From Gaeumannomyces sp. JS-464 (lineage: Eukaryota; Ascomycota; Sordariomycetes; Magnaporthales; Magnaporthaceae): a stretch of 64,000 nt of DNA. The notes below the pieces were generated by a model. The model saw only the letters and a program-made list of their open reading frames with translations, made no database searches and had not been told where the DNA came from. The first letter of the stretch is position 1. Each line of letters opens with the position of its first letter. This document shows positions 10,839-20,488 of the stretch, piece by piece. Location of the stretch: assembly GCA_002197995.1 (NCBI GenBank), contig NGZR01000003.1, positions 6,014,001 to 6,078,000 on the forward strand. Direction: 5' to 3'. A program made the position numbers and the translations under genes.

Positions 10839-13800
10839 AGTGGATCGGGAGAGAATAGCACGCCAGCCAAGAACAGGATGAGCTTGTAGCGGTGTTTTCC
10901 ATCGCGCCGTATCGAATCGATTTCCTGCAGCAGCGCGCACAACATCTTAACCGGTATGGTCTCCTTTGATGAGATCCAGCAGATGCTGAACTCTGCCCTC
11001 GACAATTGCTGCTGCCACCTTCTAGACGCCGAGAACCGGTTGCCGAACAAGGGGAGGCTAGGACTAGTAAAACCTTGGATGGGGTGCAAAACGGTCATTT
11101 GGTCCCAGCTATCCATCATCCGTCTGGCGAAGCGACAGGCCTCGAGCTCGCGCGTGCGCGCGGCCGAGGAGTCACTGTATCCCGCGTAGTCGACGTCGGC
11201 CATTTCACCCTGCGCCGCGCCGTACTGGGGGATGCGATATGCTGACGTCCGTGTCGCCGCGCGCCGCATCAAGGACTTGATGCGCAGGCCACGGCTAGAA
11301 CGGCCGCGGATGGACGCCACCAGCTCGCAGAAGGCGCCGTCATGGGCTGCCGGCGGCACGGCACGATGCGAATGAAGAAGCGGCCACGGCCTGCCACGGT
11401 AGTCGTCCTCGCGCCAGGAAGGGCTGAAGTTGGCAATCTGGTCCAAGCGGTCGACGTCTTCGTCCCGCAGCTGGCTGCCGGCCGACTGCACTGCGGCCGA
11501 GCTCAGGATGCGGAGCGCCTCCTCGGTGCCTGTCCGGCCCGTGAGCTTATCGGGGAGGCAGTGCGTGGTGACGGCGTGCAGGTGGCAGAGAAACAATTTG
11601 CTGCTAAGGGTGCTGTTGTCGCGGAGACAACCAAGAATGGCGTCGACGCGGAAGGCGTGGTGCTGAACATGGTCGGCATCATCCCTCGCCCTGCTGGCCG
11701 ACCGCGCGTGGACGTCCTCCTTCGAGCGCGTCGTGAACGAGATCTCGCCGACGGGGACTAGAACTAGCCGCGTGTCAGCTGCTGCCCCCAGCCGCCCTCG
11801 CTGCAGGAGCGGCGGAGCACGAGCTTGCTCGTCAGTCCGGTGAGCGTGCCGAGGAGTTGGTCTTTGTCGACATGGTACCCCTGTATTGACCCGAGGCCAT
11901 GGTAGTCCCCCGGACGCTACGTTGAACGACAGGCGCAGCCTCTGCAGGTTGATCTTGAGGACGGACCGGCCCTGGTCTAAGACAATATCAATGAAGCGGG
12001 GCGATTCAAGGGGCCGGAGGATCCTGTGCAGAAAACAAGCCGTCTCGCTGCGGGCGTCAACAACGGCCTCGGTTCGGGAATTCGCCTTGGTCAGGCGGGC
12101 GGCCGCCGCCGAGAGGTCGAGCACGTAGTACTGGTCCGATAAAGGTCCTGCTTCCTCAAGCGTCTGCCAGGCCATGTTGACGGGTCGGAACTCAATCCTC
12201 TCCTGGCCGAGCACCAGCCAGTGCACATAGCCGTCGAGCAAGCGGCCGGGAAAGTCACGGCCAAACTCCTCGGGTGGGATCAGCTCATAGGTCACACCCT
12301 TCTTCTCGGACCGCACGACAAGCCGATTTTCCCCCCCGTCGAGCATGGCCAAGTGGAGGTCGTGGCCGTGGTACCTTGATGTGGCCATGTATTGCATTCC
12401 CTGGCTTCGTAGGTAAGATGGTATGATGGTAAAGGTGCTGGAACCAAACATGCGGCGGTAGGAGGCGTGCTGGTGGAAGATGGCTGGGAGACGCGAGAAG
12501 GGCGAGCCACCTACCATGAAGTGGCCCGTTAGGAGGTTGTACCGCAACGAGAGCGCGTCTCTGCTGCCGGCCCCGGCGGGTATGCTGGCGACAAGCACGT
12601 GCTCGTGCGGCACTTGCGCCGGCAACCACCCCGTCCACGGTGCGTACGAGGGCCAGACCGCCCCGGCGGCAATGTCGAGGCAGGGGTTGCCCTGGTTGAC
12701 GATGAGGTCCTTCAGCAGCGGCTCGGCATCATATAATAGCCGGCGCCAGCGGTAAAGTAAGACGTTTAGTATGGGTGTGGTAAGGTTATCGCCGGGATCC
12801 TGAGAGGGAGGAGGCGGATGCTCGGCGGCTAAGATGGATGCCTCGATCAGCAAGGCCGACTCGTCCCCGTTCGAGAGCACCAAGGTCGCATGAGTGGCGC
12901 CGACGTCGAAAGTAGCAGCACATATAAGCGCCATCATGTAAACGCGTCCGCCGAGTCTGCCGCGCTGCTTCTGGTCGGCCAGCCGCCGGGCGCGGCCAAT
13001 CGTCTTACGCCGGAGGCGCTGCAAATAAGCCAAAGAACGGTCCTGCACAGACGGGTGGGGAGACACGGACAGCAGCCTAACGGCAAGGCACACAAGGATG
13101 CAGAGCGAGACGTCCGACTCCCACTTTCTCACCACACGATCCAGCGCGTCCTCGAGGGCGCCGAGCAGCGCATCGCCAAACCGCTCCTCGACCAGGACGG
13201 CGTGGGTACTACGGGCCGCGACGCCGCCTTGGCCATGCTCTCCTCGAGGCCCCGCTTCGTTGGCGGCTTGCATGACGAGGAAGAAGGTGTCGGGGCGGTT
13301 GAGGTCGAGCGAGGGTATGGTCAACTGCAGCAGGATGTTGTGCCACTGCAGCCGCGGGCCAGCCCTCAAGCTGCCAAACGCGCGGAACTCGTCCAGCGTC
13401 ATGTTCTCTGGGCACTGCGACTGGGCCGCGAGCACGTCGTTAGACGTGTGCGTTGTGCCGAGGATCCACTGCTGCAGAATGGGCGAGATGGTGTTAGGCG
13501 CGTAGCCCTGCCCCGGGCTCCATGTCCGCAGTGTTAATACATGTGACGACCGTGATAGTAACGTGTCGGAGCCGAGTTTGCTAAACCTGTCATAAAATTC
13601 GCAGTCGTCGCCGACAAACGTGATTTGAAACGGCTCGCGGAGTCTGGTCCCCGAAGGTTCATACTGAGGTACCCCATCGTGCCAACGACGCCGTTCGTTG
13701 ACCCGAAACCCCAGCTGGAAGCGCCCCAACGCACCCCCGCCCCGCCGCGCCAAGCTATCAGCAATGAGGGGATGGGAGCCAGGGTAGCACAGCGCCAGGG

Positions 13801-14827
13801 GCTGAGGAGGTGAGAACCTCGCTTTGGGCTTGCGGTCGAGCTGGGTGGCATCGGTGTCGCAAAACCCGGCCAAGACGCTCAACGTAAACTCTCTCCACGC
13901 GGTGACGGCGGCCGGGGGCTCGGCCTCGAAGACGACCACCTTTGTCGCCGTTTCGTTCTCGGGCAGTGGCCAGACGAAGAAGGTCGACCATAGCTCGCTT
14001 GGGATCCCGGTGGCTTCCGTGAAGCCCGCAGCTTTTGCATCTTCCGCAGCTTCCGCGGCCTTTGCAGTCGCTGTAGCTGCCACCGCTCTCTCAGCTGCTG
14101 CAGTTGCTGTAGCTGTCGCAGCTACCGCAGCTGCCGCGGCTTTCGCGGCCGCCTCCTTTTTTGCAGCTTTGCCATATCCCCAAGACTGGACAGCCCTCGT
14201 GGCCGCTGCACTTGACGCGGCTCTCGCGGCTTCTGCAGTTAATGCAGCTCTCGCGGCTTCCGCATCCGCTGTAGCTGCCGCATCCTGAGCATCTGCCGCG
14301 GCTCTCTTGGCTTCCGTAATACTTGTCGCGTGCTTTTGGACTTTGGCATATAACTCCTGGGCCTTGTGGGTAATGTTAAGGCGCAACTCCTGATGTTGAG
14401 GCGAAGAGTCGTAATAGCGGGCGGGAAAGCATGTTTCGGACCACGAACCATTGCTGGATCGGAGCTGCCAGGGAGGGCCATTGGAGCCTGCATCAGCCCT
14501 GCGCCGCGCAAGGTAATCCTCGACTCGGACGAGCCGTTCCAACTGCTCTCGTTTGGGCAGCACGAGCTTATCTGTATGGCTAAGCGAAAATCCGGGAGCA
14601 TATTCCTGTAATAACGGGACCAGGTTCACTGCCGAAGCGTCCAAGACCGTCCACAGCTCCAAAATTGTCAGGTACATGGTGGATAAAGCCTCGATATTAT
14701 CCCGGTACAGGCCAGCCGCGGCTTTTCGGTAGCGTTCCAAAAGGCTGCCGAGTTCTTCGCAGGATCTTACAAACTCGGCGGCGGCGGCGTCATGATGGCG
14801 TCCTGTCTGACTTGGCGGGGATTCCAT
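10839..14827 (-). CDS. DUF3638-family giant protein, middle segment with Ala-rich coiled coil; start borrowed from the HET gene
   Basis: An open frame of 1331 codons begins at ATG 14827 (MESPPSQTGR). From residue 20 it matches the middle of DUF6606-DUF3638 proteins (CEELGSLLERYRKAAAGLY, TILELWTVLDASAVNLVPLL). Residues about 168-270 are an Ala-rich coiled coil. Later blocks include VPVGEISFTTR and FLCHLHAVTTHCLPDKLTGRTGTEEALRIL. Between about 11890 and 11760 the conserved reading (VDKDQLLGTLTGLTSKLVL) lies in another frame, so two compensating indels are present. Lost here is the N-terminal DUF6606 region (about 470 residues), which lies inverted at 15287-16702. The first eight residues probably belonged to the HET gene, so this start codon is a product of the inversion. 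Confidence 0.78.
14017..14323 (-). repeat. Alanine-rich coding repeat (coiled coil)
   Basis: About 100 codons of the giant protein are Ala-rich with regularly spaced Lys, Glu, Thr and Arg (AAADAQDAAATADAEAARAA, KAAEAAEDAKAAG). The DNA shows matching degenerate GCNGCN repeats. A long helix or coiled-coil spacer is likely. Repeats of this kind are prone to length change. Confidence 0.7.
14805..14815 (+). repeat. Left 11-bp inverted repeat (inversion breakpoint)
   Basis: GTCTGACTTGG; its exact reverse complement is at 16692-16702. On the minus strand it encodes PSQT within MESPPSQTGR. Sequence on the low-coordinate side is the DUF3638 body; on the high side it is the inferred HET start and promoter. 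Confidence 0.7.
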
Positions 14828-15286
14828 TGCAATTTCCCTGTGTAAAGATGGCAGCCCGTGCGTTTAACGAATAGAAAAAAAGGGATAGCCAAACAAACGG
14901 GGAAGAGAAGGAGAAGAAGACGTCGGCACAGCTGGGGAAAATCCAAAGCTTACCTAACCCCGAGGATAACATCTGACAGAACGCAGCCCTTACCTTATTG
15001 GACTCTAGTGCATATGGACTCCTGACCAGTCACAAACCGGAAATGGACACTGGGTGTGGCGCATTGCAGGAACGCCTCGGCGCCGCCCCGAAGGATGGTT
15101 GGGCCTTATTGCTGCCCGATCGGACAGTGTTGTCAGTAACCCCAACAAGATCATTTTCAAGTTTGAGAGAGACCAGCCCCCGGAAGAAGACGAATACGAA
15201 AGAGAGCGCACTTACCTCGGGTACGGTGTTTTACGAGAAACGAATATAAACGACAAGTGCGGCGGTCGCCCTCCCAATCGCGCGAC
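14828..15286. promoter_or_regulatory. Shared promoter region inside the inverted segment
   Basis: This 459-bp non-coding stretch separates two outward-facing starts: ATG 14827 on the minus strand and ATG 15287 on the plus strand. No longer reading frame matches a known family. By position it is a bidirectional promoter. If the flanking inversion is real, it originally drove the HET gene in one direction and the DUF6606-DUF3638 gene in the other, and inversion swapped which gene body each side transcribes. No specific binding site can be named. Confidence 0.45.
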
Positions 15287-16702
15287 ATGTTCGATGGTCC
15301 CTTGTACTTCTTAATCCTCCACCTTTTCCTGCCCCCGAACCTCCCGTATCCTTCAGGAGACAATGTATTGCAAGAAGAGGAGCTGTTAAAGTCCGTTTAC
15401 GATGCTTTGACGCGGTTTTGCGCGTGCCTCGACGCAACGCAAAGCCCGATGGTCGATCGCTGCACCCAGATGCTGCGGCGTATGATGGAAAAACCCGACG
15501 CATTTGGAAAGCAGGTGGTGGAACTCGGGGAAAATGGTACAGTGTCCCCGTGAGAGCGCGCTAGTTAATGGTAAATCATGAGCTGAGATACGGAATTGAA
15601 CCCAGACTGCCTAGCGGTGCATATTGACCACCAGAACGCCGGCCTTCTGGTTACTCGGGTGGGTGTCGAGATCCGATTCGAGTCGCTGGGCCTTCTCGCC
15701 CCCGACGACGTCGTCATGGGCTGTGAAGGGCGGCTCCGGCGCTGCTTTCCCTCCCGCGCCGTCGCTGTCGCCCGGAGCCGCGTAACTGACCCCGCATTCC
15801 TCGAGCCATTCTTGAACGCCCTCTCCCAATTACGGTCCGACGACGAGTCTGGAAACCCGGAAGACCTTGGCATTGATGGTGGCAGTGCGAGGGACCCAGA
15901 GCTAGTCAACGACATGATCATGGGCGTGCTACGGCATCGGTCGTAGTCTAAAGGACGAAGCCGTCTTCATACGCAAACATAGCAGAGAGGAAGCGCTGCT
16001 GGAGTATCGTGAAGGTTATAGCTGGGTGAAACTTGCCTGGCGCAGGTCATCGCTGTGGCTTCTAATCAGGGTGGCTTTGCAACTTACGCTATGCCACGCC
16101 GCGAAACAACACGAGGGCGGCGGCGGCGGGGACGAGAGCCCCCTCCATCATCCCGGGCGGCCTCTTTATAAGGCCTTTATGATTTTTCTCATGAGCTGTG
16201 TTCTGGATAAAGCAGCCCATGGTGGCGCCCCTCACCATCTTCTCTTGTTCATGAAGGCCAAGATCAGCCGGCGAATTTTAAAGCTAGGATCGGCGGCCAC
16301 AGAAGCGCCTTGGTGCGGCTTCCCGCGTGGGGTGCTGCGACGCGTCCACGTTTTGCTCACCGAGAGCTGGGACACGATCCAGTCGCTCGACGCCCCAGAG
16401 CTGCCGCTTTCCCGCCTCTCCGGACTCGATTTCAACCGAGACACCCTTCTCAATCTCGACGACCTACGGCCGTATTTGCGTTGGATCGCGCGTAGGAAGC
16501 CGGCCGAGACCCTAGCCGACGCGGCGTACGGCCCTCCTTTTTACCGAACCAAGACGACCGACAGGCCGAGGAACACGGTCAGCAGCGAAGAGGAGGAGCT
16601 TGGCTGCTTTGAGCTTATCGATTTCGAAAACTGGGTTGAAGTCTGCGGTCAGAACAGGTACACGATGCCGCCGCTGGCGGACAGTCATGTCCCAAGTCAG
16701 AC
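15287..16702 (+). CDS. DUF6606 N-terminal part of the giant DUF3638-family protein, inverted and separated from its body
   Basis: The frame starts at ATG 15287 (MFDGPLYFLILHLFLPP), the expected first block of DUF6606. An intron at 15537-15605 (GTACAG...CCCAG) restores GEN/DCLAVHIDHQNAG, the second block. FESLGLLAPDDVV and SRVTDPAFLEPFLNALSQL follow. Near 15930 one base must be added or removed to continue into GRSLKDEAVFIRKHSREE. Then come LAWRRSSLWLLIRVALQL (16028-16085), the SGLDFNRDTLLNLDDLRPYL block and FELIDFENWVEV (to about 16640). This is where the minus-strand body at 14827 would take up the alignment. Instead the frame runs without a stop through PSQT (16692) into the HET gene, forming a fused ORF from 16026 to 17645. 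Confidence 0.78.
16692..16702 (+). repeat. Right 11-bp inverted repeat (inversion breakpoint)
   Basis: CCAAGTCAGAC, the exact reverse complement of 14805-14815, encoding PSQT in HVPSQTSREED. The upstream side belongs to DUF6606, the downstream side to the HET protein. In both present and flipped orientation the reading frames stay open across it. Confidence 0.7.
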
Positions 16703-18672
16703 GAGCAGAGAAGAGGATGCCGAGGTGCGCGGCCAAAACTCGGCGCCCGGCGGTCGTCTCTTTGGCGAACGGCCCGGCGACGACAGCAGATGGGTGCGGT
16801 CCGTAGATAACACCTTCGCCCGGAAATTCTGGGCCGAAGCCCAGGAGGCCCAGGAGTGGCGACAGCCATCTCCGTCTCTTCGCCTGTGCGACCGTTGTAC
16901 GGCACTCGATCCCCTCGATAGCGATTTTAAACTCGTCGTCAGCCCAGCCGCCAAGTTCGAGGATTGTGGCCTCTGCGAGATGCTGCATCGGGCACTCTGG
17001 CCGCACGGGATAGCGTCGGGGCGGCCCACCATTCTTCGCAGACAAGGGACAAACCTTTCAGCTGGTGGGCAGAGCAGGCCTGTCCTAAAAATGTGCGTCG
17101 GGCTCGAGGGATGGGGACAGCTCGGTTCAGATTGGGCCACCACAACCGATGGAGAGGCCGGTCCCTTGTACTACGAGCTGCTTCGTAGCTGGGTACGGCA
17201 TTGCGATAACCATCACGCGGAATTCGGCTGCCAGGCTGCGCCGGAGACCGAGCTACCGACCAGGGTGATTGATGTCGGGGACGACAGCGGCACGAATCGG
17301 GGCCTTGTGCGTCTCGTTCGCACAAAGACATCGGACGCGGCCGGTACATTAGCCCTATCACACTGCTGGGTGCCAGCCGAGCGCCGAGGAGAGAGAGCAA
17401 AACTGCACCTTTGCATCCAACCTGGAAGAGCACTGCCTGCGCATCGACCTGAGGAAGCTCGGCAAGACGTTTCGAGACGCCGTCGAGGTTACGCGTGGGC
17501 TTGGCCAACGCTATCTCTGGATCGACTCGCTATGCATATTGCAGGACGACGACAACGACTGGAGGCGGGAATCAAGACTAATGGAGACTGTCTTCTCGTT
17601 GGCGTACTGCGTTATTGCCGCCACGGCTGCCGAGGGAACAGATAGTGGGTTTTTAAAACCGCCGCCGCCGAACCGGTTCGTTGCGCTGCCCAAGCCATCA
17701 CTGCGCGCTACGCTCTATCTCTGTATGACGGTCGACGACTTTCATGGCGACGTCGAGGAGGCCAGCCTTGGCCGTCGAGGCTGGGTCCTCCAGGAGCGGG
17801 CGCTGGCGCGGCGGACGATCCACTTCAGCGCTGGCCAGACGTACTGGGAGTGTGGCCGCGGTATTTACAGCGAGAGCCTATCGCTGTTAAACAAGTGCGT
17901 CCTTTTCTTTTCCTTTTATTATTTATTTCACTAACAACTCCGGTTTTAGCCCCAAAACAGGCAGTTTCCTCGGAGACCCCCAGTTCCCCAAGCTCGCCAT
18001 GGCGCACGCGACAGCCAGCAACACACGGCACCGCGTTTTCCAGGATGTCTTCAGCACATACTCCCGGCTGGAGCTCACGCGCGCCACGGACCGGCCCGTC
18101 GCCGTCGCGGGCGTGGCGCGCCGCCTGGCTGCCGAGATAGAGTCGCCTGTCGCCTTTGGCATCTTTGCCAGATTCGAATGGCTCCATCGCAGCCTCCTGT
18201 GGCAACGGGCCGGCGATGCCCGCTTCGGTATATCAACAACCAGTGCCCGCACGTTCCAACCTGGTCGTGGATGGCGTACGCAGGACCCATCGACTACATT
18301 ACCGTGTCGGCGGCGACCGAGGTCGACTGGAACGGTGAGATTTCCTTAACCACTAGCAGCACGGGGCGAGACGAGCTGAGGGCTCCCGTTACGCCCCTCA
18401 CGGCCGAGATGTCACGCAGCCCGAATCTCCTCATCTTGGACGCCTGTGGAATGGCCAACGTCCAGAACTTAAAATGCGTCGTGGTCGGCAAGGCCTTGTC
18501 GCGGTCATCAAGATGTCGAGGGGAGGATGGCGCGGAAGAATACCACGTTATAATAGTCTCGCCAGCGCAAACCGGGACCCCACGCATCGAGTATGAAAGA
18601 CTCGGCATTGCTACCGTCTACCAGACTCACCTGGCATTAGATGGCCAAACGGAGCGAGCGTGTATCATCTGA
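16703..18672 (+). CDS. HET-domain (heterokaryon incompatibility-type) protein, fused 5' end, two frameshifts
   Basis: The three classic HET blocks are present. TLALSHCW lies at about 17344-17367, YLWIDSLCILQDDDNDW at 17511-17561 with CVIAATAAEGTDSGF after it, and RRGWVLQERALARRTIHFSA with WECGR at 17776-17855. An upstream Cys-rich lead (LCDRCTALD, CGLCEML) is usual for large HET proteins. An intron at 17895-17949 (GTGCGT, CTAAC, TTTTAG) is followed by a C-terminal region with TWSWMAYAGPIDYI, ending at 18672. Frame changes are needed near 17370-17395 and near 18215. HET proteins trigger cell death in fungal allorecognition; whether this one can is unknown. The inferred native start is the MESPPSQT now attached to the minus-strand gene. 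This copy has no start of its own. Confidence 0.82.
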
Positions 18673-18724
18673 CACCTCAAGGGCTTGCATAGGTACTACC
18701 TCCTTACCACCTCTGCTTTATCAT

Positions 18725-19060
18725 TCTTGGTACATCAAAAGGCCCCAACGTCCAAAATTCTGGGCTGTGAAAACTCGGCGAAATGAAATGCCGGCTTGGG
18801 TATTGCCCTCCTCGACGGCGACTTCAAGTGGCGTGTTGCCATTCGCGTCGAGGAGACCAACCACAAAGCTTGCCCTTTCCACCAGCAGCCACAGGATGTT
18901 CAACCTCTTCCCACTAGCCAATAACATTATAACGGGGTCGCTTCCAGACTCGAGAAAGGCCCATTGGCTTTGGTGGTGGGCTAGCCACCCAGGCCGGCAT
19001 CATTTGAAATGGCGCCGAGTCGGCCTCCTCAGCCGACATAATTATAATTCCCATATTCTC
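18725..19060 (-). pseudogene. Ankyrin-repeat remnant
   Basis: On the minus strand, a frame reads AHHQSQWAFLESGSDPV, then LLASGKRLNILWLLVE and LLDANGNTPLEVAVEEGN. The last stretch has the NGNTPLxxAxxxGN signature of an ankyrin helix pair. No start, no complete repeat set and no flanking domain is seen. It lies immediately after the HET gene on the opposite strand. Ankyrin repeats often occur in fungal NLR-type proteins that also use HET domains, so this may be the tail of a lost neighbour. Confidence 0.45.
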
Positions 19061-19665
19061 CCTTCACACCTGGCACACTGGCGCCCTGCTCCAAGCACAG
19101 ATGCACGAGACACGCGGCTGCCAGTGCTTGCTAATCAAGGCGCGACGGTGTTTCGACAGACCAATCAGTCTTCATCGGGCCGACCCCTCCAGAGTCTGGC
19201 TGAATAAAAGCACGTCGAAATGCGGGGCTGCGTGGCTCTTTGTAACTCCGCATGGCCGTCACCCCGTCAGTTAGGTCGCCATCAGGCGTCCCCCATGTGG
19301 AACAACGTGAATGCAGTGAGGCGCACCACGGCCGAGGTGAAAATCCCCGCTTTTGGCCTTAGGCCAGAAGCGGCCTTTTAAAACTCCTTTACAATGCTTT
19401 CTTGCTTGTCCAATCCTCCTCTTATCTTCCCGCGCTCCAGGAGTTTATCGTTTAACAGCGGAAAGAAGGCTGTCATCCTCACCTAGGTAGGTAGGTGTCC
19501 CTATATCTCCATCGACAAGCCGGCAAGGTGAGACGAGTAAGCACGGAAATAATACCATTGCTTTATTAAAACCTTTCCTTTCCTTTCATACACGTGGGTT
19601 TGCTACCTATGTACAGTTTAACCACGCAGGCCAGTCCAGTCCGCAGCGAGTCCCCCCCGACATGG
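19061..19665. other. Spacer without recognised gene
   Basis: GC-normal, with short overlapping ORFs only. A CTTTTGGCCTTAGGCC-type inverted sequence lies near 19353-19375, and a CCTAGGTAGGTAGG run near 19482. Confidence 0.4.
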
Positions 19666-20488
19666 CTAATACACAATGTTCACCGGCGTCCTAACAAAGC
19701 GCGACAGGCTCGTTTCCCCGTTCAACCGCTGGTAAACGGCTTGGACAAAGGCTTGCGCAGAAAGGTCAGCTCCTCGCGGACCCGTGTGCGTCCTGTCTTG
19801 CGGGTACAAGGCGTTCACTGGGCCGCTGCCCATCTTGCGGTACATGTTGCTCACGGCCTGGTTGTGATTGACGAAGGTGACGCGCGAGTCGGCCAGGGCA
19901 CGGTGCGCCCTGCTCATGTAGTCGACGTAGCGGCTCGGCTCCCCGTTGTATGTGCCGCCCTCCCACTGGTTGCGTGGCGTTTGGGAGCTGAGGACGACGG
20001 TGGCGCCCTTGTTGAGCATGAGCCGGGCGGCCTGAATGATGTAGAAGTTGAAGGTGTAAACGACCTCGCCCGTCTTGTCCGAAATACACGTCTCGGTGCC
20101 AGTGCCCGGGCAGGCGGAGCGGCCGTTGTCGTTGGACCGGGGCGAGCCGCCGTCGTTCGTGGCCAAACTCTATAACGACGACGTCGCCCGCGCGGGCCTG
20201 GTTGGCCACGTCCTGGAACCGTTTCTCGTTCCAAAACGAGCGCGCCGAGCGGCCGCCAATGGCCCTGTTCTCGACCGTGGCCGTCACGCACTTGGCCAGG
20301 TAGTTGGCCCAGCCGTCGATGACGCCGCCCGTGTTGCGGGCCATGGTGCTGTCGCCGCAGAGAAAGATGCGGGGGACTTGCCGGGCTTCGAGGACATCGG
20401 GGGCGGCTGCCTCGTGGCTGGTCGGCAGGGCGGACGCCCCGAAGAACCAGCTGAGGGCGAGGGCCGTGGGCAACAAGGTGGATTGCAT
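19666..20488 (-). CDS. Rhamnogalacturonan acetylesterase-like SGNH hydrolase (CE12), secreted
   Basis: The start at 20488 opens a 21-24 residue signal peptide (MQSTLLPTALALSWFFGASA). The mature part follows SGNH order. Block I is GDSTM with the catalytic Ser at about residue 47. GGRSARSFW gives the block II Gly. GHND is block III. SSQTPRNQWEGGTY follows, and DRTHTGPRGADL supplies the Asp and His of block V. The length of about 270 residues fits fungal pectin-side-chain acetylesterases, which remove acetyl groups from rhamnogalacturonan I outside the cell. There is no intron. At about 20158 one extra base breaks the frame inside GH/NDGG; both sides are otherwise intact. Other CE12 or related SGNH substrates cannot be excluded. 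Confidence 0.85.

Noticed and set aside
8225..10839. Several plus-strand ORFs of 80-120 codons
   Set aside because: Shadows of the minus-strand DUF3638 frame in GC-rich DNA.
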